A stretch of 64,000 bases of DNA from Streptomyces agglomeratus. Lineage in GTDB: Bacteria > Actinomycetota > Actinomycetes > Streptomycetales > Streptomycetaceae. Below the pieces are notes generated by a model. The model worked only from the letters and a program-made list of their open reading frames with translations, did not search any database and was not told the origin of the DNA. A program made the position numbers and the translations under genes. This document shows, in pieces, positions 1 through 8,892 of the stretch. Each line of letters begins with the position of its first letter. Position 1 is the stretch's first letter. The stretch covers positions 5,462,501 to 5,526,500 of the forward strand of contig NZ_MEHJ01000001.1 in assembly GCF_001746415.1 (NCBI RefSeq). The letters are read 5' to 3'.

Positions 1-777
1 CTCATGATCTTCCTGGACTTCATCTTCGAGGACCGGGACATCAAGTGGCTCGGCTGGCTCGAGCGCCCGCTGGCCAAGCTCGGCAAGGTCGACATGCTGT
101 CGGTCTGCATCGCGCTGATCGTCCTGCTCGGCACGGCGATGACGTTCGCGACGCACGCGCACACCAGCTCCGGCTATCAGGACAAGTCGGCCACGGTACT
201 GCTCGCCGGCGTCGCCGGCCTGATCACGTACCTCGTCGTCGGCGGTCTCTCCAGCCACTTCGAGAACAAGATCGAGGAAGAAGAGGAGCGCGAGCACGAG
301 GAGGAGGAGAAGGCCAAGGCGGAGGGCAAGGACCCGTCCCTCGTCGGTCTGGCGGGCAAGGCCGCGTTCTTCCTCTTCCTCTACCTGGAAGTCCTCGACG
401 CCTCGTTCTCGTTCGACGGCGTCATCGGCGCCTTCGCCATCACGAACCACATCTTCTGGATGGCGCTCGGCCTCGGTATCGGCGCGATGTACGTACGTTC
501 GCTGACGGTCTACCTGGTCCGCCAGGGCACTCTCGACGACTACGTCTACCTGGAGCACGGCGCGCACTACGCGATCGGCGCGCTGGCGGCCATCCTGCTG
601 GTCACCATCGAGCACGAGATCAGCGAGATCATCACGGGTCTCGTCGGTGTCCTCCTGATCGCCGCCTCGTTCTGGTCCTCGATCCGCCGCAACAAGCGGC
701 TCGAGGCCGCCGAGAGCGGCAAGGGACCGGACGGTCCGGCGCCGGGCGACAAGACTGAGGTCCAGTCCGGGGTGTGA
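1..777 (+). CDS. DUF475/TerC-like integral membrane protein, 5' end missing
   Basis: The reading frame is open from base 1, so the gene begins before the window; an internal ATG lies at 4. The 257 visible residues hold several membrane segments and the stretch EVLDASFSFDGVIGAFA (about residues 127-143), the hallmark of the DUF475/TerC family, where acidic residues sit inside membrane helices. A very acidic cytosolic loop (about residues 86-112) divides the helices. Family members are about 100 residues longer at the N-terminus. TerC-type proteins are membrane partners of TerD proteins in metal and oxidative stress responses, and TerD-family genes follow directly, which supports this role. Substrate is unknown. 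Confidence 0.88.
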   Translation, partial: LMIFLDFIFEDRDIKWLGWLERPLAKLGKVDMLSVCIALIVLLGTAMTFATHAHTSSGYQDKSATVLLAGVAGLITYLVVGGLSSHFENKIEEEEEREHEEEEKAKAEGKDPSLVGLAGKAAFFLFLYLEVLDASFSFDGVIGAFAITNHIFWMALGLGIGAMYVRSLTVYLVRQGTLDDYVYLEHGAHYAIGALAAILLVTIEHEISEIITGLVGVLLIAASFWSSIRRNKRLEAAESGKGPDGPAPGDKTEVQSGV

Positions 778-805
778 CCCGGCAGGGATTGAGGAACGCT
801 CTGAA

Positions 806-846
806 GCGGGGCGGTCACGAGGCGTCGGGCCTCGGGGCCGCCCCGC
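806..846 (+). terminator. Two-tier hairpin after the DUF475 gene
   Basis: Arms GCGGGGCGG (806-814) and CCGCCCCGC (838-846) pair over 9 bp, and an inner CGAGGC/GCCTCG pair closes the loop. There is no U-tract, as is common in Streptomyces terminators. It lies between the DUF475 stop and the next start at 903. Confidence 0.55.
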
Positions 847-902
847 GAGGCTTTGCAAGCCTATGCGCGGGGGCTCACGAGACACCTGGGGGTGGGGGCG
901 GT

Positions 903-1646
903 ATGGCTATCTGGGACAGCCTGCGGAGGGACAGGGCGGCAGATCAGTTCGCGTCCGGCAACGCCGCGAGCAACACGATCGAACTGACCAGGAGGAACCC
1001 CTCGGTCTCGCTCGCCAAGCAGGGCGCGACGACCGGAAATCTGCGCGTCAACCTTTCGTGGCGGATGCGCACCTCGGACATCGGGGGCACGTCGTCGCGG
1101 CGCAGTGGCAGCCTGCTGCGCCGGCCGTTCAAGTTCTTCCAGCCGGAACTGGTGCAGGCCCACACCCAGGGCATGGTCAACGTGGACCTCGACCTGGGCT
1201 GCCTGTACGAGCTGACGGACGGCACCAAGGGGGTCGTGCAGCCGCTGGGCGGCTTCCTGGGAAGCCTGAACGCGCCGCCGTACATCAAGCTGAGCGGCGA
1301 CGACCGGTTCGGCGCCCCGTCGGGCGAGACGATCTACGTCAACCTCGACCACCGCGAGGAGATCAGGCGACTGCTGGTCTTCGTCTACATCTACGACCAG
1401 ACCCCGGCGTTCGACCGTACGCACGCCGTGGTGACCTTGTTCCCGGGCAACGGCCCGCGCATCGAGATCGAACTGGACGAACGCGCCCCGCAGGCGCGCT
1501 CGTGCGCCGTCTTCACCGTCGAGAACAGCAAGGGCGAGCTGATGGTGCGCCGCGAGGTGAAGTTCGTCTACGGCTTCCAGGCGGAACTGGACCGGCTGTA
1601 CGGATGGGGCCTGCAATGGGGCCGCGGCTACAAGACGAAGGCGTGA
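903..1646 (+). CDS. TerD-family stress protein (TerA-like)
   Basis: A 247-residue soluble protein beginning MAIWDSLRRDRAADQF. The central part is a calcium-binding beta-sandwich of TerD type: VNVDLDLGCLYELTDG, then YIKLSGDDRFGA and GETIYVNLDH, with the acidic residues expected for metal ligands. It ends LYGWGLQWGRGYKTKA, typical of actinobacterial tellurium resistance proteins of the TerA group. The ATG at 903 follows a G-rich segment (GGTGGGGGCGGT) and fits family starts; an upstream in-frame ATG at 774 would add unrelated sequence. Probably a cytosolic scaffold or sensor in the Ter stress response together with the neighbouring TerC-like and TerD proteins. Confidence 0.85.
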   Translation: MAIWDSLRRDRAADQFASGNAASNTIELTRRNPSVSLAKQGATTGNLRVNLSWRMRTSDIGGTSSRRSGSLLRRPFKFFQPELVQAHTQGMVNVDLDLGCLYELTDGTKGVVQPLGGFLGSLNAPPYIKLSGDDRFGAPSGETIYVNLDHREEIRRLLVFVYIYDQTPAFDRTHAVVTLFPGNGPRIEIELDERAPQARSCAVFTVENSKGELMVRREVKFVYGFQAELDRLYGWGLQWGRGYKTKA

Positions 1647-1668
1647 AGAGCCCGCTTCCGGCCCGGAT

Positions 1669-2511
1669 CTACTGGGCGCGTACGAACTGCGGCCCCTGCG
1701 GCGGCAGCCGGAAGTTCGGGTCGGGAGCGAAGGCGGCGGCAGCGGCCGGCTGCGGGTAGCCGTAGGCGGGCTGGGTCGACGCCGACTGCGGAAACCCGTA
1801 AGCGGGCGCGGCCGTGGCCGCGGCCTGGCCCTGGTCGGCGGCCGGCTGCGGGTACCCGTACGCGGGCTGCATGGGCTGCGTGGGCTCGGAGGGCGATGCC
1901 TGAGGCGGCGTCGCGGGCGCCGCACCGGCGCCGGACGCCTCCTCCGCCGCGTCTCCCGTCTCGTCCACGGAGATCCCGTGGTCCGTGGCCAGCCCGATCA
2001 GCCCGTTCGAGTACCCCTCGCCCAGCGCCCTGAACTTCCACCCCTCGCCGCGCCGGTACAGCTCCCCGCAGATCAGCGCGGTCTCCGCCCCCGTCTCGGG
2101 CCTGATCTCGAAGTACGTGAGCGGCTCGGCGCCCCCGGCGGCGGAGGCGTCGTACACCTCGATGCGCAGATCCCGTACGCGCTCGAACGGGACATCGTCC
2201 GTCGAGGCCACGATCAGTACCCGGTCCACGGCCGGTTCGAGTGCCGCGAGGTCCGTCTGCACCGAGTCGGTGACGCCGTCCGGGAGCCGCTTCTTGCCCA
2301 GGCTCCGCACCAGACCCGACGGGTGGCGGGGCTGGTTGTAGAAGACGAAGTCCTCGTCGGACCGCACGCGCCGGTCGACGCCGAGCAGCAGGGCCGAGGC
2401 ATCCACTTCGGGGACGTCGGGGCCGGGGGTCCAGCGCAGCACAGCCCTTACGGCCGTGGCTTCGAGCGGGACGTTCGAGCCCTTCAGCATGGCGTGCGTC
2501 ATGCCTGTCAT
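1669..2511 (-). CDS. TerD domain protein with AYGYPQP-repeat tail
   Basis: A 280-residue protein. Residues 1-180 form a TerD-type domain: the start [15 protein letters not shown], then [14 protein letters not shown] and [11 protein letters not shown] motifs characteristic of TerD/TerZ proteins. The rest is a Pro/Ala/Gln-rich tail in which AYGYPQP-like units recur four times, probably disordered. The ATG at 2511 has GGGAGG five bases upstream; a second ATG at 2502 is possible. It is convergent with the TerA-like gene and divergent from the lyase at 2679, so it shares a regulatory region with the biosynthetic Ter genes. Function as a calcium-binding stress protein follows from the family. Confidence 0.87.
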   Translation of the reverse strand: MTGMTHAMLKGSNVPLEATAVRAVLRWTPGPDVPEVDASALLLGVDRRVRSDEDFVFYNQPRHPSGLVRSLGKKRLPDGVTDSVQTDLAALEPAVDRVLIVASTDDVPFERVRDLRIEVYDASAAGGAEPLTYFEIRPETGAETALICGELYRRGEGWKFRALGEGYSNGLIGLATDHGISVDETGDAAEEASGAGAAPATPPQASPSEPTQPMQPAYGYPQPAADQGQAAATAAPAYGFPQSASTQPAYGYPQPAAAAAFAPDPNFRLPPQGPQFVRAQ

Positions 2512-2678
2512 CCTGCCCTCCCGGGGCTCCCACCGACAACGCGGGGGCCCATAGCCGCATATCTGCTTTCACGTGGGTAACCTGAAATTCACGTATGCGG
2601 GGAACTCTTGACACTGTCCCTACGTACTATTACCGGCCATACAACGATGGGCCGACACGGCAGCACGGGGGGATTTAC
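2512..2678. promoter_or_regulatory. Divergent control region between TerD and lyase genes
   Basis: The 167-bp gap holds divergent start signals. Between about 2554 and 2600 there is a pair of inverted ends, CCGCATA and TATGCGG, enclosing two TTCACGT direct repeats about 20 bp apart. A TTGACA hexamer lies near 2608, but no well-spaced -10 can be named with confidence. The repeats could be operator half-sites for a regulator acting on both Ter transcripts; this is inference. Confidence 0.4.
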
Positions 2679-3839
2679 ATGCGTCATTTCGGGCATATCC
2701 CGCCCTCTGTCCGGGAGAATCTGTTCCACCAGGAGCCGGTCGCGTTCGACGCCGGGTCCTCGGCCCGCACGCTCTCCGCCGCTCTCGGCGCCACGCTCTA
2801 CAGCCCCGCCACCCGGCCCCGGCTCGCCGGCGACGTCCTGAAGCAGGCGGGGCGCGGAGTCGTCTCCATGGTGCTCTGCCTGGAGGATTCCATCGACGAC
2901 GCGGAAGTCGCCGGGGCCGAGGAGAACCTCGTCCGGCAGTTCGCGGAGCTCGAAGCGCTGGGCGCGGAGCTGCCGCTGCTCTTCGTCCGGGTCCGGGAAC
3001 CGGGCCAGATTTCCGACCTCGTCCAGCGTCTCGGGACCTCGGCGCGGCTGCTGTCCGGATTCGTACTGCCGAAGTTCACCGAGGAGCGCGGCGTCGCGTT
3101 CCTGGAGGCGCTCACGGCCGCGGAGGCGGTGAGCGGACACCGGCTGTTCGCCATGCCCGTTCTCGAATCGCCGCAGCTGCTCCACCTGGAGACCCGCGCG
3201 GAGACCCTCCGCGGCATCGCCCGCACCATCGACAAGTACCGGGAGCGCGTACTGGCGCTGCGCCTGGGCGTCACCGACTTCTGCTCGGCGTACGGGCTGC
3301 GCAGGGCGCCCGACATGACGGCGTACGACGTGCAGATCGTGGCCGGGGTCATCGCCGACGTGGTGAACGTGCTGGGGCGCTCGGACGGCACCGGCTTCAC
3401 GATCACCGGCCCGGTGTGGGAGTACTTCCGCGTCCAGGAGCGGATGTTCAAGCCGCAGCTTCGCCGCAGCCCCTTCGTGGGGCAGGCGGAGGCGCTGCGC
3501 GCGTCGCTCATCGAGCACGACATGGACGGGCTGCTGCGGGAGATCGCGCTCGACCGCGCGAACGGGCTGCTCGGCAAGACGTGCATCCACCCGTCGCACG
3601 TGCTGCCCGTGCACGCACTGTCGGTGGTCAGCCACGAGGAGTTCAGCGACGCGCAGGACATCCTGCGCCCCGAGCGGGACGGTGGCGGAGTGATGCGTTC
3701 CGCGTATACGAACAAGATGAACGAAGTGAAGCCGCACCGCGCGTGGGCCGAGCGCACATTGCTGCGCGCCGAGGTCTTCGGTGTGGCACGCGAGGACGTC
3801 GGCTTCGTAGAGCTGCTGACAGCGGGGACGGCCGGCTGA
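2679..3839 (+). CDS. HpcH/HpaI aldolase / citrate lyase beta-like protein (Ter-linked)
   Basis: A 386-residue TIM-barrel protein of the C-C bond lyase superfamily. MVLCLEDSIDD (near residue 65) gives the acidic metal-binding strand typical of CitE-like lyases, LRLGVTDFCSAYGLRR resembles the central barrel strands, and GKTCIHPSHV near the end is the conserved C-terminal motif of this superfamily. ATG 2679 follows GGGGGGAT. It is one base from the next gene (TGA, G, ATG at 3841), so the two are co-translated. In Ter systems this lyase accompanies phosphoribosyltransferases and HAD phosphatases in a predicted small-molecule biosynthesis route. The actual substrate is unknown. Confidence 0.85.
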   Translation: MRHFGHIPPSVRENLFHQEPVAFDAGSSARTLSAALGATLYSPATRPRLAGDVLKQAGRGVVSMVLCLEDSIDDAEVAGAEENLVRQFAELEALGAELPLLFVRVREPGQISDLVQRLGTSARLLSGFVLPKFTEERGVAFLEALTAAEAVSGHRLFAMPVLESPQLLHLETRAETLRGIARTIDKYRERVLALRLGVTDFCSAYGLRRAPDMTAYDVQIVAGVIADVVNVLGRSDGTGFTITGPVWEYFRVQERMFKPQLRRSPFVGQAEALRASLIEHDMDGLLREIALDRANGLLGKTCIHPSHVLPVHALSVVSHEEFSDAQDILRPERDGGGVMRSAYTNKMNEVKPHRAWAERTLLRAEVFGVAREDVGFVELLTAGTAG

Positions 3840-3840
3840 G

Positions 3841-6342
3841 ATGGGAACGGACGACGTGGTGTGGTCGGGTACGTGGGTCGCGGAGCGGCTGGGCGTCGAG
3901 CTCGTCGCCGACGGCGGCGGACAGGGGTCCGGCGGCCTGCGGGACCTGCTGGGCCTGGCCCTGCGCCGCAACCCGAAGCGGGCCCATCTGCTGGTGTCGA
4001 ACGTGCTGGGCAAGCACGTGCCGCAACTGCCGTCCCGGGTGTACGGGGCGGGGTTCGCGCTCGGCGAGGACGTCCGCAGGCTGCTGGGCGACGAGGCGGC
4101 CGCCCGCGCGGTGGTCCTCGGGTACGCCGAGACGGCCACCGGGCTCGGCCACGCGGTGGCCGACGGCGTCGGCACAGCGCCGTACCTGCACTCGACGCGC
4201 CGCCCGGTCGACGGCGTCGCCACGGCGGGCGGCTTCGAGGAGTCCCACTCGCATGCCACCTCCCACCTGCTGCTGCCGGAAGACCCAGCACTGCTGGCGG
4301 GCGACGGACCGCTGGTCCTGGTCGACGACGAGTTCTCCACCGGCAACACGGTGCTCAACACCATCCGCAGCCTGCACGAACGCTACCCGCGTGAGTGGTA
4401 CGTCATCGTCGCCCTGGTCGACATGCGCTCGGCGCGGGACCGGGGGCGGCTGGAGGACTTCGCCCGTGAGATCGGCGCCCGGGTCGACCTGATCGCGACG
4501 GCGTCGGGCACGGTCCGCCTGCCCGAGGACGTACTGGAACGGGGCCAAGCCCTGGTGGCGCGGTACGAAGCCACCCCCGGCGCCGTCCCGGCGCGCACAG
4601 CGCCCCCCGGCGCGGCGCCCGTCCGCGTGGAGCTGAACTGGCCCGCGGGCGTGCCCGACGGGGGCCGGCACGGGTTCGGGCCCGCGCACCGGGCCGCGCT
4701 GGAGGCCGCGCTGCCGGGCATGGCGGACCGTATCGCCGGGGCGCTCCCCGAAGGCGCCCGCCGCGTACTCGTCCTCGGCTTCGAGGAGCTGATGTACGCG
4801 CCGCTCAGGCTGGCCACCGCGCTGGAGGAGCGCGTCGACGCCGAGGTGCGGTACTCGACCACCACGCGCTCGCCCGTCCTCGCCGTCGACGACCCCGGCT
4901 ACGCCATCCGTACCCGCATCGTCTTCCCCGCGCACGACAACCCCGCCGACGGGCCCGGCGCGCGCTACGCCTACAACGTGGCGGGCGCCGGATTCGACGC
5001 CGTCGTCGCCGTGGTCGACTCCGCGGCCGACACCCCCGCGCTGCACGCCCCTGACGGCCTGCTCGCCGCGCTCGCCGCCCACACCGGGCACGTGGTGCTG
5101 GCGGTCGTCCCCTCGTACATACCCGGTGCGCCCGGCATACCCGGCGACGTACCCGAGCAAGCCCCCGGACGGCAGGAGCCGCACATGCCCGAACCTCTCC
5201 GCGGCCCCGCCTTCTCCTCCTACGCGGCCGAGGACGTGGGCTGGCTCCTCCAGGACCTCTCGGACATCCAGCTCGAAGCCCCGACGGAGGAGCGCGAGGA
5301 AGCGATCCAGAGCGGCGGCGCCCACTACGCCGAGTCGCTGCCCGTCGAGTACCAGCCGAGCGCCCAGTACCAGCAGCTCTTCAAGGCCGCCCTGGAGACC
5401 TCGGCCGCCCGTATCGCCCGGGCCGTCGCCACCGTCACCGAGACGGTCCTCGCCGAGCGCTCCCCCCGCCCCGTGCTGGTCTCCCTCGCCCGCGCGGGCA
5501 CACCCGTCGGCGTACTGATGCGCCGTTACGGCCGCCACCGGCACGGTCTCGACCTCCCGCACTACGCCGTCTCCATCGTGCGGGGCCGGGGGATCGACGA
5601 GACCGCGCTGCGCTGGCTCGCCGCGCACCACGACCCGGCCGACGTCGTCTTCGTCGACGGCTGGACGGGCAAGGGCGCGATCACCCGCGAACTCGCCCAG
5701 GCCCTCGACGACTTCGCGGCCCGGACCGGCATCCACGGCTTCGACCCGGAGATCGCCGTCCTCGCCGACCCCGGCGGCTGCGTGAAGACGTACGGCACCC
5801 GCGAGGACTTCCTCATCCCGTCCGCCTGCCTCAACTCGACCGTCTCCGGCCTGATCTCGCGCACGGTCCTGCGCGCCGATCTGGTCGGCCCCGACGACTT
5901 CCACGGGGCGAAGTTCTACCGCGAGCTCGCCGGCGACGACGTGTCCGGTCTCTTCGTCGACACCGTCGCCGCCCGTTTCGACGAGGTGGCGGACGCCGTG
6001 GGCGCCGACGTCAAGGAACTGCTCTCGGCGGACCGCGCCCCGACCTGGGAGGGCTGGGCGGCCGTCGAGCGGATCAGCGAGGAGTACGGCATCCACGACG
6101 TCAACCTCGTCAAGCCCGGCGTCGGTGAGACCACGCGCGTCCTGCTGCGCCGCGTCCCCTGGAAGATCCTCGCCAAGCGCGGCGCCGGACCCGACCTCGA
6201 CCACGTACGGCTCCTCGCGGAGCAGCGCGGGGTCCCGGTCGAGGAGGTCGACGGGCTCCCGTACACCTGCGTCGGGCTGATCCACCCCCAGTACACACGC
6301 GGCGCCACCGGCGCGGACGGCAAGGCGGTAGCAGCGAAGTGA
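3841..6342 (+). CDS. Fused phosphoribosyltransferase-TRSP / StiP-PELOTA protein
   Basis: An 833-residue multidomain protein. Residues 1-200 are a phosphoribosyltransferase with the PRPP loop LVLVDDEFSTGNT (about 158-170). A TRSP-like domain follows (about 210-440, including VLVLGFEELMYAPL). From about 449 (MPEPLRGPAFSSYA) it becomes a StiP-type domain of the PRTase-like fold with VDGWTGKGAI and GCVKTYGTREDF. The last 100 residues resemble the PELOTA RNA-binding domain of Ter operons. StiP proteins are described as cysteine proteases related to phosphoribosyltransferases. Many genomes encode the halves separately, so this is a fusion. It overlaps the HAD gene by 4 bases (GTGA). Likely makes or processes a ribosylated product; substrate unknown. 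Confidence 0.83.
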   Translation: MGTDDVVWSGTWVAERLGVELVADGGGQGSGGLRDLLGLALRRNPKRAHLLVSNVLGKHVPQLPSRVYGAGFALGEDVRRLLGDEAAARAVVLGYAETATGLGHAVADGVGTAPYLHSTRRPVDGVATAGGFEESHSHATSHLLLPEDPALLAGDGPLVLVDDEFSTGNTVLNTIRSLHERYPREWYVIVALVDMRSARDRGRLEDFAREIGARVDLIATASGTVRLPEDVLERGQALVARYEATPGAVPARTAPPGAAPVRVELNWPAGVPDGGRHGFGPAHRAALEAALPGMADRIAGALPEGARRVLVLGFEELMYAPLRLATALEERVDAEVRYSTTTRSPVLAVDDPGYAIRTRIVFPAHDNPADGPGARYAYNVAGAGFDAVVAVVDSAADTPALHAPDGLLAALAAHTGHVVLAVVPSYIPGAPGIPGDVPEQAPGRQEPHMPEPLRGPAFSSYAAEDVGWLLQDLSDIQLEAPTEEREEAIQSGGAHYAESLPVEYQPSAQYQQLFKAALETSAARIARAVATVTETVLAERSPRPVLVSLARAGTPVGVLMRRYGRHRHGLDLPHYAVSIVRGRGIDETALRWLAAHHDPADVVFVDGWTGKGAITRELAQALDDFAARTGIHGFDPEIAVLADPGGCVKTYGTREDFLIPSACLNSTVSGLISRTVLRADLVGPDDFHGAKFYRELAGDDVSGLFVDTVAARFDEVADAVGADVKELLSADRAPTWEGWAAVERISEEYGIHDVNLVKPGVGETTRVLLRRVPWKILAKRGAGPDLDHVRLLAEQRGVPVEEVDGLPYTCVGLIHPQYTRGATGADGKAVAAK

Positions 6343-7166
6343 CCAGCCACCCTCCCGTCCTGATCGCCAGCGACCTCGACCGCACGCTGATCTACTCCAC
6401 CGCGGCGCTCGGCCTGCGCATGCCCGACGCCGAGGCGCCGCGCCTGCTCTGTGTCGAGGTGTACGAGAGCAAGCCGCTGTCCTACGTCACCGAGACCGCC
6501 GCCGGCCTGATGGGGCAGCTCGCCGCCGAGACCTGCTTCGTGCCGACGACCACCCGCACCCGCGAGCAGTACCACCGCATCCGGCTCCCCGTTCCCACCC
6601 CGGCGTTCGCGATCTGCGCCAACGGGGGGCACCTGCTGGTCGACGGAGTGTCCGACCCCGACTGGCAGGTCCAGGTCGCCGCGAGACTGGCGGACGAGTG
6701 CGCCTCCCTGGCGGAGGTCCGCGCCCACCTCCTCGCCGCCGCCGACCCCGCCTGGCTGCTCAAGGAGCGGATCGCCGAGGACCTCTTCGCCTATCTCGTC
6801 GTCGAGCGCGCCCTGCTGCCGGACGAATGGGTCAAGGAACTAGGGGAGTGGGCGGAGGAACGCGGGTGGACGGTCTCCCTCCAGGGCCGCAAGATCTACG
6901 CCGTGCCGAAGCCGCTCACCAAGAGCGCGGCGATGCGCGAGGTGGCCCGGCGCACCGGTGCCACGCTCACCCTCGCCGCGGGGGACTCCCTGCTCGACGC
7001 CGACCTGCTGCTGGCCGCGGACCACGGCTGGCGGCCGGGACACGGCGAGCTGGCCGACACCGGCTGGACCGCCCCGCAGGTCACCGTGCTGCCCGAGGCG
7101 GGCGTCGCGGCGGGCGAGGAGATCCTGCGGTCCTTCATCCGCGCCGCCGGCCGGCACCCGGCCTGA
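6339..7166 (+). CDS. HAD-superfamily hydrolase of the Ter cluster
   Basis: A 275-residue haloacid dehalogenase-like phosphatase. The nucleophile motif is SDLDRTLI (D12 and D14) and the distal acidic motif is AGDSLLDADLLLAAD (near residue 210). An inserted cap region lies between them. The start is GTG at 6339, overlapping the stop of the preceding gene as GTGA, which implies translational coupling. In Ter operons such HAD enzymes are predicted to dephosphorylate the intermediate made by the lyase and phosphoribosyltransferase. The 3' end overlaps the convergent DedA gene by 32 bases. Confidence 0.85.
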   Translation: MTSHPPVLIASDLDRTLIYSTAALGLRMPDAEAPRLLCVEVYESKPLSYVTETAAGLMGQLAAETCFVPTTTRTREQYHRIRLPVPTPAFAICANGGHLLVDGVSDPDWQVQVAARLADECASLAEVRAHLLAAADPAWLLKERIAEDLFAYLVVERALLPDEWVKELGEWAEERGWTVSLQGRKIYAVPKPLTKSAAMREVARRTGATLTLAAGDSLLDADLLLAADHGWRPGHGELADTGWTAPQVTVLPEAGVAAGEEILRSFIRAAGRHPA

Positions 7167-7770
7167 CCACCCGGCGGCCCACGAAGAGCAGTACCGCCAG
7201 CACGGCCCCCACGAGCACGACCTTCGAGTACGCCGAGACGTAACCCGTCACGTCCTGCCAGTTATCGCCCAGCGCGTACCCGGCGAGGACGAAGACGGTG
7301 TTCCAGATCGCGCTGCCGAGCGTGGTGAGCCCGAGGAAGACCGGCAGCGGCATGCGCTCCACCCCGGCGGGCACCGATATTAGGCTCCGGAAGACGGGGA
7401 TCATCCGCCCGAACAGCACCGCTTTGGTCCCGTGCCGCAGGAACCACGCCTCGGTCCGTTCGATGTCGGACACCTTCACCAGCGGCAGCCTGGCGGCTAT
7501 GGCCACGGTCCGCTCGCGGCCGAGCAGCGCCCCCACCCCGTACAGCGCGAGCGCGCCGACGACCGAGCCCGCCGTGGTCCACAACAGGGCGGCGACCAGG
7601 CTCATCCGCCCGGTACTGGCGGCGAACCCGGCCAGCGGCAGGATCACTTCGCTGGGCAGGGGCGGGAACAGGTTCTCCAGGGCGATGGCGAGGCCCGCCC
7701 CCGGCGCCCCCAGGGTGTCCATGAGGTCGCTGATCCACTGTGGTGCGCCGCTTCCGATCATGCGCGTCAC
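7135..7770 (-). CDS. DedA family membrane protein
   Basis: A 211-residue polytopic membrane protein of the DedA/VTT family. It has ENLFPPLPSEVILPLAGFAA near the N-terminus (the conserved E-P-P-P-E region) and FGRMIPVFRSLISVPAG, the F/GR..P..R...S.PAG signature. DedA proteins act in lipid flipping and membrane homeostasis. The start may be GTG 7770 or ATG 7761 (MIGSGAPQWISD). Its 3' end overlaps the convergent HAD gene, so antisense transcription there is possible. Confidence 0.88.
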   Translation of the reverse strand: MTRMIGSGAPQWISDLMDTLGAPGAGLAIALENLFPPLPSEVILPLAGFAASTGRMSLVAALLWTTAGSVVGALALYGVGALLGRERTVAIAARLPLVKVSDIERTEAWFLRHGTKAVLFGRMIPVFRSLISVPAGVERMPLPVFLGLTTLGSAIWNTVFVLAGYALGDNWQDVTGYVSAYSKVVLVGAVLAVLLFVGRRVVRPGAGRRRG

Positions 7771-7904
7771 AATAGAATTCCGCGCCTGAAGCCACGCTGA
7801 AGAAGCCCGCCGGCCACTGCCGTGCGGGCGGGTCGGCGGGACCGGGCCGATGACGTGACTGGTGACTACTGTCCGGGAACGCGCCGACTACCGTGAGGAA
7901 CGCG

Positions 7905-8564
7905 ATGAGCAAGGGAAACAGCACTCCACTCACCGACGAGCTGTACGCCTACATGCTGGCGCACAACCCGCGGCTGGACACCGTGCAGCGGGAACTCGTA
8001 GAGACCACCTACCGGCAGTTTCCGGAGCACGCGGGCATGCAGTCGGCCGAGGAACAGGGGCCGCTGCTGGCCTTCCTGGTCCGGCTGACCGGGGCCCGGC
8101 ACGTCGTCGAGATCGGTACGTTCACCGGCTTCTCCGCGCTGTCGATGGCGCGGGCCCTGCCCTCCGACGGCCGGCTGATCACGTGCGACGTGTCGCAGGA
8201 GTGGACGGAGTACGCACGCGAGGCATGGGCGAAGGCGGGCGTCGCCGACCGCGTCGAGCTGCGCATCGGCCCCGCCCTGGACACCCTGCGCGCGATGCCC
8301 GCCGAGCCGCACATCGATTTCGCCTACCTCGACGCGGACAAGGTGAACTACGTGCCGTACTGGGAGGAGTTGGTGCCCAGGATGCGGCAGGGCGGTGTGA
8401 TCGCCACCGACAACGTCTTCTTCCACGGAGGCGTCACCGACCCGGACGCGACGGGTGCGGCGGCCGCGATCAAGGAGTTCAACGACCGGGTGACGGCCGA
8501 CGAGCGCATGGAGAGCGTCATGATCCCCGTGGCGGACGGAGTGACGCTCTCGCGAAAGCGCTGA
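7905..8564 (+). CDS. SAM-dependent O-methyltransferase (class I, CCoAOMT-like)
   Basis: A 219-residue cytosolic enzyme of the caffeoyl-CoA O-methyltransferase-like group. Motif I is VVEIGTFTGFSALSMA, and IDFAYLDADKVNYVPYWEE carries the conserved Asp for metal and catechol binding. TDNVFFHG follows the usual catalytic region. ATG 7905 has GAGGAA five bases upstream; an in-frame GTG at 7893 is less likely. It stands alone, so its catechol-like substrate cannot be named. Confidence 0.87.
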   Translation: MSKGNSTPLTDELYAYMLAHNPRLDTVQRELVETTYRQFPEHAGMQSAEEQGPLLAFLVRLTGARHVVEIGTFTGFSALSMARALPSDGRLITCDVSQEWTEYAREAWAKAGVADRVELRIGPALDTLRAMPAEPHIDFAYLDADKVNYVPYWEELVPRMRQGGVIATDNVFFHGGVTDPDATGAAAAIKEFNDRVTADERMESVMIPVADGVTLSRKR

Positions 8565-8641
8565 TCGCGGCGGTAGCGCGTCCTCGCGAGCCCGTCCTCG
8601 GGAGGACGTCCGGCGCACCGCGCCGGCCGTCCCGCGCCGCC

Positions 8642-8863
8642 TCAGCCGCAGCATCCACCGCCGCAGCAGCCGCCGCCGCCACCTCCACCGGAAGGTGCGG
8701 GAGCGGCGGACCTGGCCGTTCCGCCCACGGCGACGGCGGACAGCAGCTTGACGGTGTCGTCGTGCCCGTCCGGGCAGGTGGCGGGCGCGGAGGACTCGGC
8801 CATCGGCCGGTTCAGCTCGAAGCTGGTGCCGCAGGAGCGGCAGCGGTACTCGTAACGGGGCAT
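8642..8863 (-). CDS. FmdB-family zinc ribbon protein with Gly/Cys tail
   Basis: A 73-residue protein that starts MPRYEYRCRSCGTSFEL, the FmdB/CxxC regulatory family pattern. The second pair of ligands is degenerate: a single Cys-Pro-Asp-Gly-His replaces the usual CxxC. The C-terminus is a run of glycines followed by CCGGGCCG. The ATG at 8863 is preferred over GTG 8869 by similarity to family starts. Role unknown; a metal-binding or regulatory function is often suggested for the family. Confidence 0.8.
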   Translation of the reverse strand: MPRYEYRCRSCGTSFELNRPMAESSAPATCPDGHDDTVKLLSAVAVGGTARSAAPAPSGGGGGGGCCGGGCCG

Positions 8864-8892
8864 GCCCACAGGTTACTGAGTCATCGGGCCGT

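Noticed and set aside
2589..4364. 591-residue minus-strand open frame over the Ter lyase and PRTase genes
   Set aside because: Arg/Pro/Ala-rich composition with no domain; a GC shadow of the genes on the plus strand.
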